Shown piece after piece: positions 10,116 through 19,576 of a DNA stretch of 64,000 nt. Source of the DNA: Acholoe squamosa (taxonomy: Eukaryota > Annelida > Polychaeta > Phyllodocida > Polynoidae); NCBI GenBank assembly GCA_949317995.1, contig OX439051.1, positions 36,645,250 to 36,709,249 of the forward strand. Reading direction: 5' to 3'. The stretch's first letter is position 1, and every line of letters starts with the position of its first letter. The notes under the pieces are model-generated. The model was given only the letters and a program-made list of their open reading frames with translations. It made no database searches and was not told the DNA's origin. The position numbers and the translations under genes are program-made.

Positions 10116-12491
10116 CAGAGATGCAGTTGGATTTGAAATCAATAAGCACCTCGGCGCTCATATAGGCTACTACAGAGTTATTACTGAGAGGCTTGTAGAT
10201 CTGTCTTGTCTTAACATTGTAAGGGTGTAATTCTTGATGTGGACTTCACTTACCTCTCACTGTTCACATCCAACCTCCCTGTGCAGAATAATTGGCCTTG
10301 TCTTCACTCCATCCTCCAGTAACCCCTATGCTCTGGTTGTATTGTCTCAGCCGTTGCTCCTTATTGCATGTGGTTTAAACCTGTTGTTCTTGTGGTTCCT
10401 GCCACTTCCCATTAGACAATCTGATCATGCGGGTGATGAGAGATGCAGCACTCCCCTGCCATTGTTCTAGTTGAGCACTAGAAGGAAATGTATATATCTG
10501 GAGTAATCTGCAGACTAAGTCTGTACCTGTCTATAGCAGAAATGCACATGTATATATGTGTCCCACTCCAGAAACAAAGATTCGGAATGGTTTGAAACAG
10601 TGTACAACAGTGAAAGGTCCAGAGAGTATAACTACAATACTACTCCCTACTGTCTCATAACAGAATGATCCAATGCTTATTGCGATACATAGAAGACACC
10701 CACATGTCCTAAACTAGATGCTTCCAGAGTCCTGCGTACTGTAACATGTCTGTCTGGTGGTAGTATTGCATATTGCAATATCCCTCATGTCCTCACATTG
10801 CCTGGAGGCCCCAAATCTGATCACATGTGGTTCACTATTTCAGGCTGTTCTGGTAGTCCTCATAGGCTAGCTTTATAATCCAGGTGGCCCCACAGTAAAG
10901 AATCTGTTAATAATCATTGGCTGATCCTTCAATATAGTCATAGATGTTACTGCTACTGTCTTAGCAGTGAATAAGATTTAGTTATATATCAGCCATCAGT
11001 GACTAGACAAGATAGTAAAAGAAGAGATATCACCACTAGTCACAGCTGCCACATGGTCCAAATCCGTTGCTCAGTGCGCAGTCCGATTGATCACCCTGTA
11101 CTGTATTGTGGCACGCACAGCGGCAGAACATACTTTGCTACTTGCCGCACACCATGCCCAGCTTTAACTGCTCTCACAACCTGACTGGGGCACCACCTGG
11201 TGCTGCTGGTGCACACCAGGAGAGGCAGCATTGGGTCGGTGGTAGAGGAGAGCAGCTCAGTGCAACTCATGGTGTGGTTTTCAGAGGGGAATTGGTTTTT
11301 TACCTTATAGCATTGCTTGAGGCATATATATTTCTTGAGCATACACTATTGAATATAACTGTTGAATCTACCAGGGTTCCTCATGAAACTGAACAGTGGA
11401 CCACTGTAGTTTATAAATACAAGAAGTCCCAGGTGGCAGTAAGGTGCTAATAAAATAATGCTGCATCTCTGGCAACTTTTGGATGAGGATTGCACTTTTA
11501 TTTTTACAGTGTAAAAATCTCATTTCAATGTATCCAAGGATACTAGACAAAAGCTTCTTCATGTAGGTCTGTCTGCTCATCATCTGTGCCTTCTAATATG
11601 ACATCGGCCCTATTTTGGTCTTCATAGTTTCCTGTCTCATATTTTTGTCCAGTTTTTTTTTCAATCAACGATAGACTGACAGGCTATTTTGACTATGTGT
11701 AGGATTTAATATGCCTATGATGCATATGACTCCATCCAAGTCTCTATCCTACACAGAGAAAATATTGATACTCACCTTGAGCCTGATGTTAGCCTCAGGC
11801 AATTGTCACCAAAATGAGTATATTTTGATACTCAGGGTGAGCCTAGGGTGTAGGCATACTCTAGCAATACCTGACACTCTACTCTAGATTGTTTATGGCC
11901 TAGCTGTACCCTCTCTACTGCCCTACTCTCACAGTGCAGGAGTGTATTTAGAGACAGGCTCAGGGTCAACTGGAGTAACATAATAGAAGAGAATAGGACA
12001 TTGCCTAAGTATCTCTATGAAGAGGGTCAGGCAATGCTGGATCCTACCTGAACAGGCTCCAACATTGCAGGAGTCTTTCTTACCAAAGGTCTAATGCACT
12101 GCCAGAGTATCCTAATACATAGGATCACACTTTGCTGGATTCTACCTTCAGAGTGAGTCCAGCAACACCACCCAGTGGGCACAACCCCACTTAATGAGTT
12201 ACTAATCAGCACTGCATTGTAGGGCTTACAGACAGTCTAAATTATAATGGTTATAAATGTAGCCCTGCATTTGTAGCCCTTATTAAACTACTAAGCTGTA
12301 GGGTGTATTAAGCCCAACACATAAGTGGTTTGTTAAACACTATAAAGAAATATAGAAATTAAGGTCAGCGTATGACAAAAGCCCATTATTTCATACACAC
12401 AAGGATTTCAGATGGTCAAACATTCAACTTCCTAAGGCAGTCTAATTAATCGATGAATAGTTTGTGCATTCCTGGTTTCAGTGTCCTTTTT
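10116..12491. other. No recognisable gene
   Basis: Nothing with protein-family features was seen. It contains the partner (about 11345-11430) of the repeat near 8390 and a small GCACCA/TGGTGC-rich hairpin-prone patch near 11190-11220. Confidence 0.5.
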
Positions 12492-12564
12492 GCTCCTTGG
12501 TGGGATTTGAACCGGGAACCTCCTTATTGTGACTCCTTTGTGCTCCTATCTGAGCTAGCAGGGC
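12492..12564 (-). tRNA. tRNA-like sequence, degenerate (pseudogene or SINE head)
   Basis: The minus strand has an A-box-like TAGCTCAGATAGG with a GCTC/GAGC D stem and a B box GGTTCAAATCC at the right spacing. The T and acceptor stems do not pair well, so this is probably a tRNA-derived repeat rather than a working tRNA. Confidence 0.4.
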
Positions 12565-12792
12565 AGGTGTTGAAAGTGGCACTATCAATATGATATTTCA
12601 ACCATAGACCTACTACAGTGAGATGTCATTGGTCATATGAGGCCCAGTAGACTAATAGGAAACACAGACTGGAGTGACCATAGTAAGGAAAAATGCCCAT
12701 ATTAAAGACAAATTAAATTTAATGTCCACAATGTCTTCAGTATGTATGGCACAGTCCTACTTATATGCCCATTGCAACCTGGCTCACCAGTT

Positions 12793-12863
12793 GTAGAGGT
12801 GGTACAGTGGTAGGATTCTCGCTTTGCATGTGAGGGGTCTCAGGTTCAAGTATCAGAGGTGCT
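12793..12863 (+). tRNA. tRNA-like sequence, Gly-type geometry, degenerate
   Basis: A TGGTACAGTGGTAGGATTC segment resembles the A-box half of tRNA-Gly. The anticodon stem CTCGC/GTGAG pairs with one G-U around a TTTGCAT loop (anticodon TGC), and a GGTTCAAGTAT B-box-like block follows. The T stem is broken. It is probably a pseudogene or SINE head. Confidence 0.42.
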
Positions 12864-13076
12864 GAGAAACATTTTTCATTTTTTTCAGTTTAATGGAAAA
12901 CATCTCATCTATTGCAGTGTATTTTTCTAAGACCTAACTTTGTAACTAAGTGAAATAGATGCTTGCTTGAAAACTGACAGAATCTTTAACATTTGCCAAG
13001 TCAGAAAATAGCAAGAAAACAAATTGTTTGCATAACAACAAATTTCAGGTTGAAAACTTGCAGCTTTTGAAGAGCA

Positions 13077-13148
13077 TCCCTGGGCTAAAATCGAACTCAG
13101 GACCTTCTCATATGAAGGTAAACATGTTACCTCTACACCATCTTGACT
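13077..13148 (-). tRNA. tRNA-like sequence, degenerate
   Basis: The minus strand carries a GATGGTGTAGAGGTAAC A-box-like block, an ACCTT...AAGGT anticodon-arm hairpin and a GAGTTCGATTTT B-box-like block in tRNA order. The loop size and T stem are off. It is a likely relic. Confidence 0.38.
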
Positions 13149-13511
13149 GTGCTGAAAGATCTCCACTTGAAATCTCATATGATCTGCTCCCTATGTGTGT
13201 TGAAAGCTGGTATTCTACTTTTTTCCAAGCCCCAAAACATTAGAAATATGCCTGGGACCATATGTCACTTTTACATTTACTGCAAAGATATGATCATACT
13301 CTAAATGTTTTAGTGATTAATTCCTATTATATTCCTATATAGATAAGATTATATTCTTAGATATCATGGTTACAAGGACTAGAGGATAATAGAAAGGATA
13401 TTGAGTATGTGCAAGAACGGGTGAGGGGGGGCTTAATAGGGAACAATTTTCTCACAAACCCATTATGAATGCATAATTATGCTCACATTGTAGCAATAAG
13501 ATTGACTTTAC

Positions 13512-13587
13512 AAAAATTCCTAATTGGGATTGAACTTACCACCTTCAGATGCAGAGTTCAGTGCCATATCAACTGAGCTAATGAGGC
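13512..13587 (-). tRNA. tRNA-like sequence, degenerate
   Basis: The minus strand begins GCCTCATTAGCTCAGTTG, a good A box, and has AGTTCAATCCC as B box about 45 nt later. The anticodon arm does not fold well. It is the fourth tRNA-like relic within 1.1 kb. Confidence 0.4.
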
Positions 13588-13720
13588 ACATGGTGTGGTT
13601 GGTGCTAGGATATGATATAATCTCAGACATCAGTGTAGGGGCTAGACCCCTGCTTTGCTGGAGTATTCAGTTAGATTCAGACTGAGTATGGCACCATGCC
13701 TGAGCCTTGTGCCATACTCA

Positions 13721-14097
13721 TGTAAGGGTTTGTGGCCTTACGGACCTGGGGGGTTTGGGTCTTACGGTTCGAAAAGAAAGAGTAAGACAGTATTCCAAGT
13801 GTATGCCAACGGTTAGTTTTATTTCTTATTGTACACTCACGGCTGCCGGATGATGTCAAAGAGGCAGCTAATATTAAGGAATAATGGTTTACATGGTATG
13901 GAGGCCAGAAGGGCCTCTGACGTAGCGGCTGAGCCCTGGGCTTTATATACGGACCCAGGTGTTCGTCGTCAGATGTCCTCACAGACCCGGATCAGTGCTG
14001 CCACCTATCCGGAACCTGAGGAACATCCGACGACTCGACTCACCCGCCACGTCAGACAGTACCCAACTCCTATGGTTTAATAACGTGTACCTCTACA
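13721..14097 (-). repeat. 3' LTR of the Gypsy-type element
   Basis: It is 377 bp and the partner of 25924-26300. The TATA box is at 13943-13949 and the poly(A) signal at 13818-13823 on the minus strand. Confidence 0.92.
13818..13823 (-). terminator. Poly(A) signal in the 3' LTR
   Basis: AATAAA on the minus strand about 120 nt downstream of the LTR TATA box, a sensible place for the R/U5 end of the transcript. Confidence 0.55.
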
Positions 14098-14108
14098 CCA
14101 CTCCCCCA
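14098..14108 (-). other. Polypurine tract of the Gypsy-type element
   Basis: The minus strand reads TGGGGGAGTGG immediately before the 3' LTR start, as expected for the plus-strand primer. Confidence 0.65.
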
Positions 14109-15603
14109 GACATTTAGGAGGGTGTTATAGTTATAATAGTATTACTAGGATAACATTTCTACATGTCTAAACCTTTAGTAATAGAGGTACAACCATAGGT
14201 ATAACATTAACACCAGGTTAAGTATGAATCGAATGTCATATATATATATTCGATAGTGAATGTAGTTACAAATAACAATTAGGATGTTGAAATATTATAC
14301 GAATTACTTGAATAAGTGACAGTTGTGTGAAACGGAACTGTTAGTTAAATTACTATACCATATAATATCATATTATATCTACGGTATAATTAATAAGACA
14401 AGTAATATGAATCGTATACATGTGATAATGACAGTTATATGTAACGGAACTGTCGATAATAAATAAATCACATAATAACATCCGTATGTGTGTTTGTAGT
14501 TATTAACACCACATTTAAATATATAGTCTTGAAGAAGACTGTTATAGTAACTTCACTATATAATGACATGTCGTATATTATTAACATACAAATCCGTTAA
14601 GGATTCCATGAGTAGTACGAATAGGACCATTTATACCATACACTTGAAAAGAAAAGAAAAAAATCACGGTGTAGTAATGAATATAATAATAATATATTAT
14701 CACCGTGTACCTAATAACCTTTATAGCACCAGATCAATATACTTATTATACAATTTGTCTCGCAGGACAATAATGTGTGTTTTCTGGTGAAGTTTAACGG
14801 ATCTTATAATATGAATACCAATAATAATCAGAGATCCGTATCAAGAAATGTCTATGTACCCGTATCATAATATATATCTAGTGGATATGCACATACATAT
14901 AATATTATAGAAAAATAGAAATATGACATTATATACAATATACAGAAATTATAGATGCTGCTGGAGTCTTCTGCTGTAATCCTCTGGGTACTAGTAGGTA
15001 GGTGTGGTCAGCTAACCACGGGATGGACGTGCTAAAGTTTATGGTTTCCATATATAGAGTGAACACGGTAGATGAATTTGGGGCAGCTACCCACAATCCT
15101 CTAGTAGTGCTAAAGTTTATAAGTAAATCTGAATGGCGTAGAATGTAGAATAATAGTCCGGATGTGTCAACTATGTAGAAAACGTAATCCTTTTTTAAGT
15201 TTAGTTGACATAAGTAGAAAATAGTCCAGTATAGGTTGATCCGGAAGTAATAGTAGTAGTTGGTATAAGTCCATTCGGGAGTATAGATGAGTTGTAGAGG
15301 TAAATCGTAAAGTCCAGGAGTCTGGAACTGGTATCCGGATACGTCTCACAGCAGCAAGTCTACTATCGGATTGTTCATGGAAGAAGTTATAAATCCGAAT
15401 AGACTATTCAGGGTGCAATAAGGGTTATACAGCCTGAATTATACAATAGACTGGTCATAAGAGGAACCTGGAACACATACTATAGGTGTTCATACACTAG
15501 TGAAGAAAACATTCGCAGACCTACAGGGTTCCGCAAAGACTATATCTGGTTATTTGGTGATGGAGAAAAAAAAAAATTATGGGAGAAATAACCCGTAGCA
15601 TGC
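14109..15603 (-). other. AT-rich 3' untranslated region of the Gypsy element
   Basis: About 1.5 kb without coding signal lies between the extra ORF and the polypurine tract. It is much more AT-rich than the ORF. It contains the repeated hairpin motif at 14317-14453 and a CACGGTG...CACCGTG stem-loop at about 14665-14706. Confidence 0.65.
14317..14453. repeat. Duplicated hairpin motif in the element's 3' UTR
   Basis: TGACAGTT-(n)-AACGGAACTGT occurs at 14317-14342 and again at 14429-14453. Each copy can form an ACAGTT/AACTGT stem. Retention of the paired bases in both copies hints at a structural role. Confidence 0.5.
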
Positions 15604-15987
15604 TTAAGCGGATTTCTTAGCATGCTTCTTCTTAAGAAGAGCTAGAGCCGACTCGGGAGTGCCGTCCCACTCGTCCAAGTCGACTCCGAACACCCTCATG
15701 AACTTAGTGTTCAGGTTGGTGTTCCGAGTAATCTCCTCTTTTACACGTTTCTCCAGCACGTGTACATCCATAGCTGCCTTTTCTTGGGCAGCTGCGGCAG
15801 CCTCCTCCTGGGCCTTCACATCGTCCCGGATGAGGGTCTCGAGGCGCTGCTTTTCAGCATCCGCGACCTCCTTCATACACAACAGGGTGTCGTTTAGGAG
15901 ACCCTGATGGAACTCGGTCGCTTTTTCGCGAACATACTTCTCCCAGTGGGTGTAGATGGGCTTCTGGACATCTGCCTCCCTTGGCAA
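15604..15987 (-). CDS. Extra 3' ORF, C-terminal coiled-coil part
   Basis: It lies in the -1 frame from the middle part. About 127 residues are predicted, mostly helical: a THWEKYVREKATEF start, then a long Glu/Ala/Lys/Arg heptad stretch (EAAAAAQEKAAMDV, LEKRVKEEI). It ends in FMRVFGVDLDEWDG and a basic KKKHAKKSA tail. A coiled coil suggests oligomerisation. It has no convincing ATG of its own (the first codon is TTG), so it is most likely the natural end of the middle part. Confidence 0.65.
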   Translation of the reverse strand: MPREADVQKPIYTHWEKYVREKATEFHQGLLNDTLLCMKEVADAEKQRLETLIRDDVKAQEEAAAAAQEKAAMDVHVLEKRVKEEITRNTNLNTKFMRVFGVDLDEWDGTPESALALLKKKHAKKSA

Positions 15988-17408
15988 GATTTCTCAAACC
16001 AAACCTCCGCATTACCGGTTTTAATGGTAATAGCGTCCTTTGGTTTCGCAGGTGCAGCGACAGCCTTGGGAGGAGTCGATGCGGCCTGTGGACCACTTCC
16101 GGGTTCAGGGCTTCCGGACACACCTGCCGTTGGTACACAGTAGGCAGGTGGTGCGTTCTGTTTCAATCCCATTTGCAGGTACATGTTCAACTGCTCCTGG
16201 GTAAAGGTAACTGGTGGGGCGGCTGGAGCGGATGCAGATCCGGCGGCTGCAGATGCGGTGGTCTTCTTTGGCATAAGGCGACCATCCTTTCCTACCACCA
16301 AGGTCTGGCTCTCAGGTCCAGGTCCCTGGTTTAAGGACGGAAAGTTTCGAGAACTAACTTTCCCAGGCTTAGATACGGCTCCAGCGTATCCGGCAGGTTC
16401 GGGCTTCTTAAACACCGGAGTGCCCTGAGCCTGCTCTGCGGGGTGCCTAGCCAGAGGGGACCTGGAACGGTCCTCTGCTCTGACTTTCGGTTTAGTGGTG
16501 CCCTGACCATTACCGTTGCCGCCACGGTTCTGATCTCTCCTGCTCCTTTCACGAGCTCTCTTTGCATCCTTTCCGGATTCCTCGCATTTCTGCCAGAGAG
16601 ACTCGTGCATGTCCAGTTTACCCTTTCCAGGAGTCAGGACTATCTTTGCTCGGAGTTTCGAATCCTTGGTCTTCGGAACTTCGCAGAGGACTTGGTCCCC
16701 TGGTCGGATCTTAGACCAAGCATCCTCGCTCAGACTGTCGAACTCCTTCATGAGTTCCTGATGAAGCTCCATGATGCGCTTCCGTGCCCCGTCCAAACCT
16801 TCTGCGTGGCATTTCTTCTGGTGTCTAGCCAGATCACTACGTCGGTTGTATTGCACCTTCGTAGTACACTTCTTGCCCTTCTTACCATAACTCGGATCAC
16901 AAATGTAAACCGGGTGATGGTGGAAGTGGGCCTCTACCAGATGTCGTTGAAACCGGGCTGGAGTACTCCGGGTCCGGATCGTGACATCACTCGCATCCTG
17001 GCAGATAGAGAAGGGACAGGACTTTTGGTCGTCACCGTACCACTTCTCTAAAGCCCAACGCAGCTTCCTCCTCTGGGTATAAGTGTAATACCCTTCGGTG
17101 TGGTTTAGCATAAGCCACATCTTTCGATAGGCTTTGCTCGGATTGGGGTCCTCGTCCGAAAGACGCATCCAATCTTCATCGTCTGACTCATTGTTTTTGT
17201 TGACTGAGTCCGGGCAGGCATAGAGGGTAGAGCCGTCCTTCTTTACTCCGCACGCACAGTCGGAGAAGCACGTCGGAATCCGGGATTTGAATCCGGACTT
17301 GGCGTTAGCCCAGCGTTCGGCCTTGGTTTGAGTTGATGGAGTGGCCTTCTCATCATACTCAACCGAGGACTCGTGCACAGACTCCTCGTCAGACGATTCA
17401 ACCTCCAT
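15894..17408 (-). CDS. Extra 3' ORF, middle part with two atypical Cys/His fingers
   Basis: There is an ATG at 17408, but the frame is open and coding-like upstream to at least about 17640. From that ATG, finger 1 spans residues 131-161 (C-x4-C-x18-H-x4-H) and finger 2 spans 170-201 (C-x10-C, then H/C/H with RSDLARHQKKCH spacing). A Cys cluster at 47-65 may add a third metal site. Residues 275-300 are Arg/Lys-rich with an RERSRRDQNRGG tract. The rest is Pro/Ala/Gly-rich with a TFTQEQLNMYLQMGL helix. A nucleic-acid-binding role is inferred from fingers plus basic tract. It reads into the wrong frame at its 3' end, where a single-base loss near 15990 would explain the shift into 15604-15987. 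Confidence 0.7.
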   Translation of the reverse strand: MEVESSDEESVHESSVEYDEKATPSTQTKAERWANAKSGFKSRIPTCFSDCACGVKKDGSTLYACPDSVNKNNESDDEDWMRLSDEDPNPSKAYRKMWLMLNHTEGYYTYTQRRKLRWALEKWYGDDQKSCPFSICQDASDVTIRTRSTPARFQRHLVEAHFHHHPVYICDPSYGKKGKKCTTKVQYNRRSDLARHQKKCHAEGLDGARKRIMELHQELMKEFDSLSEDAWSKIRPGDQVLCEVPKTKDSKLRAKIVLTPGKGKLDMHESLWQKCEESGKDAKRARERSRRDQNRGGNGNGQGTTKPKVRAEDRSRSPLARHPAEQAQGTPVFKKPEPAGYAGAVSKPGKVSSRNFPSLNQGPGPESQTLVVGKDGRLMPKKTTASAAAGSASAPAAPPVTFTQEQLNMYLQMGLKQNAPPAYCVPTAGVSGSPEPGSGPQAASTPPKAVAAPAKPKDAITIKTGNAEVWFEKSCQGRQMSRSPSTPTGRSMFAKKRPSSIRVS

Positions 17409-17563
17409 GGCAGAACTACCAGTGGCTGAAGTGCTGGGTTTCGGCTCGGCTCTAGCAGAATCCGGGAGATTCTTAAGCTTCCGAGCAGCGGACCTTCGGT
17501 TCTTGCTGACCTTCCAGTCTTCCTCCGGTTCCTGGGTTCCGGATGCGCTGGAGGTCGAGGCTT

Positions 17564-18550
17564 CTACCTGTGTGGTAGTACTGCCGGTGGCTGGTGTAGC
17601 ATGGCTGAACTCCTGGTGGCAAGTTTCAGGTCGGGGATAGGAGGTGCGGGTACTTCCGCGGCCCTCTTAGCCTCTTCCTGAGCCTCCCGTTCGGCAGTCA
17701 TTCGGCGGACGAGAACCGTCCGAAGGGCTGCACCTCGGTCCAAACCGATTAGTGAACTGTTCTGGACGTCCACTAATTCTTGCTCGGTTATATAAATACC
17801 TTCATCCCACTGCTCGAAGTTAGCAGCGGCCTCCCGATATTCCTTTGTGGTCCGGTACTGGGGCCGGGTAGCACAAGGGCGTGGGTAAGTCTGCCCCTCG
17901 GAATCCGAGACGCAGCCTACCCAGTTAATGTTCGTAGCCTTGACGTTCCACAGGGACTTGTCAGGCTTCGGGTACGCTCCAAGCTCGAAGGCTCGGTTGG
18001 CTTCATACACTGTCTCGCGGAAGTCAGCGTCTACCATAAGTCCCCATTGGAACCACGGCCAGTCTCGAAGCCACTCGGGAGGCGTCCTGGTCAGCTGGTC
18101 GGGAACCATAACGCCCTCGACAGCTATCCTAACCTTCGGGTCCAACCTGACTGGTGTCCCGTCTGCGTAGGTCACTTGTGCCTGCAGTTCCGGGTGGACA
18201 TACAGGTAGCGACCATCGTACTCTACTGGGAACGGGTCAGCCACTACTGGCTTCCACTGGTCCTTCGAGTCGTCGACTTGTGTGGTCTCGGACTCTGTCG
18301 CTGCGGGTTTGGCACTCGCAGTCGCTCCGGATCCCTCTGGTGGGAGTGGAGATAACATCTTCTCTGGCTCATTTAGTGAAAATGAAGCCAGTTTCTCCTC
18401 GAACGAGCGATCCGTGGATTCCTCCATGTCCATCATCTCGCTCTCTTCCTGTGTAACAGGCGACAAAGCTTCTGGAAAAGCTTCTGCGGATGGAGTCAGC
18501 TTATCCGGGTCACCGAAAAGCTTGGCTGCAGCTACGGATTCCTCAGCCAT
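17564..18550 (-). CDS. Extra 3' ORF, N-terminal part (unknown, acidic)
   Basis: The open frame reaches 18568, but the first ATG is at 18550, so I start there. It is not env: I see no signal peptide, transmembrane segment or fusion-peptide-like stretch. The first 110 residues are acidic and Ser/Pro/Ala-rich. A tryptophan-rich globular region follows (PEWLRDWPWFQWGL, then LWNVKATNINWVGCV), then a Glu/Arg/Ala helical stretch near the end. At the 3' end the neighbouring -1 frame also stays open, so the protein probably once continued into 15894-17408. The family is unknown to me. GC content and CpG density are clearly higher than in the AT-rich flank at 14.1-15.6 kb. Confidence 0.7.
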   Translation of the reverse strand: MAEESVAAAKLFGDPDKLTPSAEAFPEALSPVTQEESEMMDMEESTDRSFEEKLASFSLNEPEKMLSPLPPEGSGATASAKPAATESETTQVDDSKDQWKPVVADPFPVEYDGRYLYVHPELQAQVTYADGTPVRLDPKVRIAVEGVMVPDQLTRTPPEWLRDWPWFQWGLMVDADFRETVYEANRAFELGAYPKPDKSLWNVKATNINWVGCVSDSEGQTYPRPCATRPQYRTTKEYREAAANFEQWDEGIYITEQELVDVQNSSLIGLDRGAALRTVLVRRMTAEREAQEEAKRAAEVPAPPIPDLKLATRSSAMLHQPPAVLPHR

Positions 18551-18850
18551 GACTGGGGAATCGCCCACGGGAGTAAAAACTACTCCTTTTTCTGGCTTTT
18601 ACGGCGCCGGGGCCGACACAAGCGGAGTCTGTCTACCAGGAGACAGACTCTGGAGGAGCAGCGAGGAGTTTGCTAGCCGGTAAAATCCAAGAAGGGAGCC
18701 AGCGCGACCGTCTTGGACGTTACCGAAAAACAATATGGTGACAGGCCAGCATTCGTGACGTCATTTCCCCGTTGCGCGCGGGGTCACGAGAGGTCAGCCG
18801 AGACTGGACACTGTGACGTCATGCGGAAACGCACGTGCTACAAGCGGTAC
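18551..18850 (-). promoter_or_regulatory. CpG-rich internal promoter-like segment before the extra ORF
   Basis: Between the integrase end and the extra ORF lies a CpG-rich stretch. It has two perfect palindromic CRE sites TGACGTCA (18756-18763 and 18814-18821, 58 bp apart) and an E-box CACGTG at 18832-18837. Two hairpins follow near the ORF start: GAGTCTGTCT/AGACAGACTC at 18625-18650 and GGAGTA/TACTCC at 18570-18586. No TATA box is obvious. The arrangement suggests a separate transcript for the downstream ORF. Promoter activity is inferred. Confidence 0.5.
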
Positions 18851-19060
18851 ATCAACAAACTGATTGTTTTTAGGTAATTATCGCTCACACCGATGACTCG
18901 TCTGGGGATTTAAGTGGAGATTATGGAAAGCTTAAGCAAATCCACCGGATTATCTGTCCACTACCCATTGGTACATCATGCGGCGGCGACAAATAAGCCT
19001 TTCGGGTCAGTTGTCATCCGTTCCTCTAAATGTAAACATTACACTCGTTGTGTATACAGG
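18851..19060. other. Spacer between integrase tail and internal promoter-like segment
   Basis: Noncoding, with no clear motif seen. Confidence 0.5.
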
Positions 19061-19576
19061 TTAGGTCACTGCAGTCCTCTGGGCAATTCGGGGGCTGCGG
19101 CGAACGTATCTCCCCTTCTCGGATAGTTCTTTATCGGACCTGACAGTCTGAAGAGCTTTCTCTAGATGCTTCTTAGCCTTAGAAACACCTTTCCTCTTCT
19201 TTTTGTCTTCACCTGCCGAGAATTTTTTAACTCCCCCACGCTTAATCGGTGTTGGCGTGGGTGTCACTGATTCGGAACACTTTTTAGGTCTACCACGACC
19301 ACGCTTCACTGTAGTGTTCTTTACCTGGTCTATTATGCGATTCTGGTTCAGGATCTTTCCGGAACCTTCACCATACATTTCTGTGGAGGTCTCCCTCCCA
19401 GACCATTTCCTTAATCTAGCCACATTAGACTTATAAAGTCGACCAAGGTCAGATTTGATAATTACGGTACAATCACTGATAACTTGTGTTATGGTGAAGG
19501 GACCATCCCAATTAGACGCTAATTTTATGTGTCTAAGTGGTTCATGTACTTGAATGTACCATACTGTTATAAGCAT
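19061..19576 (-). pseudogene. pol: Integrase C-terminal part with AT-hook-like tail
   Basis: It is in a third frame relative to the catalytic core. The WYIQVHEPLRHIKLASNW segment followed by DGPFTI is the GPY/F-like module found near the end of Gypsy integrases. A Lys/Arg-rich tail follows, containing KRGRGRPKK (residues 91-99), an AT-hook-type GRP core that may bind AT-rich DNA and steer targeting. I see no chromodomain. The junction with the catalytic core is deleted, so this is a relic. Confidence 0.75.

Noticed and set aside
16443..17051. Long plus-strand ORF over the extra Gypsy ORF
   Set aside because: It is an antisense shadow of the GC-rich minus-strand finger protein, which has recognisable Cys/His spacing and continues across frames.
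15604..18550. Calling the extra ORF an envelope gene because of its position
   Set aside because: No signal peptide, transmembrane segment, cleavage site or fusion-peptide-like stretch is visible; fingers and coiled coil fit a nucleic-acid-binding protein better.
19061..19576. Chromodomain at the integrase C-terminus
   Set aside because: No aromatic-cage chromodomain pattern; the tail is Lys/Arg-rich with a GRP core only.
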